Of a stretch of 6,100 bases of DNA, positions 5,186 through 6,100 are shown one piece after another. The stretch is from Deltaproteobacteria bacterium. GTDB taxonomy: Bacteria; Desulfobacterota; Desulfobaccia; Desulfobaccales; 0-14-0-80-60-11. Numbering within the stretch: the first letter of the stretch is position 1; each line of letters opens with the position of its first letter. The stretch lies in NCBI GenBank assembly GCA_019308625.1, contig JAFDHU010000092.1:1009-7108 (forward strand), read 5' to 3'. The translations under genes were made by a program, and so were the position numbers. The notes under the pieces were generated by a model that saw only the letters and a program-made list of their open reading frames with translations, did not search any database and was not told where the DNA came from.

Positions 5186-5902
5186 ATGCTGGAAGTCATT
5201 AATCTGGAAGTGGCCTACGGGGCCATCCGGGCCCTGAGCGGCATCAGTTTCACAGTGCCGCAGGGGCGGATTGTGGCCCTGTTGGGGGCCAACGGGGCCG
5301 GCAAGAGCACCACCATACGGGCCATCGCCGGGCTGGTGCCGGTGAAGTCCGGGCGCATCGTCTTTCAGGGAGAGGAGATTCAGGGCCGGCCCCCTCACTT
5401 CATCAACCGCCGGGGTATCGCCGTGTGCCCCGAAGGCCGCCGCATCTTCCCCAACCTTACGGTGCTGGAGAACCTCCTTCTGGGGGGGTACGGCCGCAAA
5501 GACAAGGACTCCTTCCGCCAGGATATAACCGGTGTTTTCCGGATTTTCCCCCGCCTGGAGGAGCGGCGACATCAGCGGGCTGGCACCCTGTCCGGGGGCG
5601 AACAACAGATGCTGGCCATCGGTCGGGCTCTCATGTCCCGTCCCCGCCTGCTGCTCCTGGATGAGCCTTCCCTGGGGCTGGCTCCCCTCTTGGTCAGAGA
5701 GGTGTTTCACATCATTGAGCGCTTAAACCAACAAGGTACCACCATCCTGCTGGTGGAGCAGAACGCCTTCGCCGCTCTGAACATCGCCCACTACGCCTAT
5801 ATCCTGGAGAACGGCCGCCTGGTGCTGGAAGGGCCGGGGCCGGAGCTCCTGGCCGACCCCCACCTCCGGGAGGCCTACCTGGGCGAAGGCCTGGATTTTT
5901 GA
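5186..5902 (+). CDS. livF: branched-chain amino-acid-type ABC transporter ATPase LivF
   Basis: Second ATPase of the importer, partner of LivG at the cytoplasmic face of LivHM. The product has 238 residues, the standard LivF length. Motifs: LEVAYGAIRALSGISFTV at the start; Walker A GANGAGKST (34-42, Lys40); the LivF-type Q-loop variant CPEGRRIFPNLTV, with Glu83 where most ABC ATPases have Gln; signature LSGGEQQMLAIGRAL (135-149); Walker B LLLLDEPSLGLAP with Asp159 and Glu160; switch position LLVEQNA with Gln192 in place of His. The Glu and Gln substitutions are normal for LivF and separate it from LivG. The C-terminus LADPHLREAYLGEG is the usual LivF ending. It is separated from livG by 153 bp of AT-rich repeat but stays in the same direction, so it is likely co-transcribed. 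It is the last liv gene visible. Only a weak GCCA/TGGC hairpin (5915-5925) and a distant TTTTTT (5942-5947) follow. Confidence 0.95.
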   Translation: MLEVINLEVAYGAIRALSGISFTVPQGRIVALLGANGAGKSTTIRAIAGLVPVKSGRIVFQGEEIQGRPPHFINRRGIAVCPEGRRIFPNLTVLENLLLGGYGRKDKDSFRQDITGVFRIFPRLEERRHQRAGTLSGGEQQMLAIGRALMSRPRLLLLDEPSLGLAPLLVREVFHIIERLNQQGTTILLVEQNAFAALNIAHYAYILENGRLVLEGPGPELLADPHLREAYLGEGLDF

Positions 5903-5968
5903 GACTGCCGGCCTGCCAAAATGGCCTGTCCCTGAACCCTATTTTTTCCCCGAACAATCTCTATTTTC

Positions 5969-5997
5969 TTGCTGGGAAATAAACCGTTCTTTAAAAT
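5969..5997 (+). promoter_or_regulatory. possible sigma70-type promoter for the gene at 6036
   Basis: TTGCTG (5969-5974) and TAAAAT (5992-5997) are separated by 17 bases; the -10 matches five of six consensus positions, the -35 three. It lies in a locally AT-rich stretch 38 bases before the ATG at 6036, suggesting that this gene is transcribed separately from liv. Confidence 0.45.
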
Positions 5998-6021
5998 TAA
6001 GTATCGGTACGTGAAAAGCCC

Positions 6022-6029
6022 TTAAGGAG
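6022..6029 (+). promoter_or_regulatory. strong ribosome binding site for the 6036 gene
   Basis: TTAAGGAG, continuing with A at 6030, is followed by the spacer TTTTG and ATG 6036; it is one of the best Shine-Dalgarno sequences in the window and supports a real gene start. Confidence 0.7.
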
Positions 6030-6035
6030 ATTTTG

Positions 6036-6100
6036 ATGCTCAAAGCCCTGGAGTTGGCAGATGCCTACAAAGGCTACACCTATGACCTGGACAAGCTGGT
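6036..6100 (+). CDS. start of an unrecognised protein (3' truncated by window end)
   Basis: Only 21 complete codons are visible: MLKALELADAYKGY followed by TYDLDKL, with the frame still open at base 6100. I do not recognise the family. The sequence is mixed charged and hydrophobic, with several Tyr, Asp and Lys, and has no signal peptide, lipobox or membrane segment at its start. It is therefore not the missing periplasmic binding protein of the liv transporter. A strong ribosome binding site and a promoter-like element precede it, and 133 bp separate it from livF, so it probably begins a new transcription unit. Confidence 0.6.
   Translation, partial: MLKALELADAYKGYTYDLDKL

Noticed and set aside
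5915..5947. Intrinsic terminator after livF (GCCA/TGGC hairpin and TTTTTT)
   Set aside because: The stem is only four base pairs and the T-run starts 16 bases after it, too far for a standard intrinsic terminator.

Overview
All recognisable genes in this window lie on the + strand of a GC-rich bacterial chromosome. The window holds the end of a tRNA-thiolation-type gene, an archaeal-type phosphoglycerate mutase, a four-gene branched-chain amino-acid-type ABC transporter block (livH, livM, livG, livF), and the first codons of an unrecognised gene. The GC-rich coding style, the archaeal-type (ApgM) mutase and the ThiI/MnmA-like gene with an NFACT-R-like tail are common in sulfate-reducing or syntrophic Desulfobacterota (former Deltaproteobacteria). 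That placement is an inference from gene content, not a proven taxonomy.

Layout. Bases 2-475 are the C-terminal part of the tRNA-modification protein. Bases 476-614 are a short spacer with a plausible promoter and a good ribosome binding site. Bases 615-1841 encode the cofactor-independent phosphoglycerate mutase, acting in glycolysis/gluconeogenesis. Bases 1842-1979 contain very GC-rich inverted repeats. livH (1980-2876) and livM (3028-4098) encode the two membrane permeases, and livG (4277-5032) and livF (5186-5902) the two ATPases. Together they form the membrane part of a HAAT-family importer (LivHM channel, LivGF motor). No periplasmic substrate-binding protein (LivJ/K) is in the window, so the substrate cannot be fixed. 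A new gene with its own promoter-like sequence and strong Shine-Dalgarno starts at 6036.

The coding content is ordinary. What stands out is the spacing. liv genes usually abut or overlap, but here each junction has a gap of about 150-180 bp. The three gaps differ in character: livH-livM has tandem stem-loops, livM-livG has several hairpins including a perfect 8-bp stem, and livG-livF has AT-rich heptad repeats with an inverted copy at the far end. These look like structured mRNA spacers or small dispersed repeats. I found no convincing novel multi-gene system, CRISPR array, tRNA, rRNA or transposase gene.
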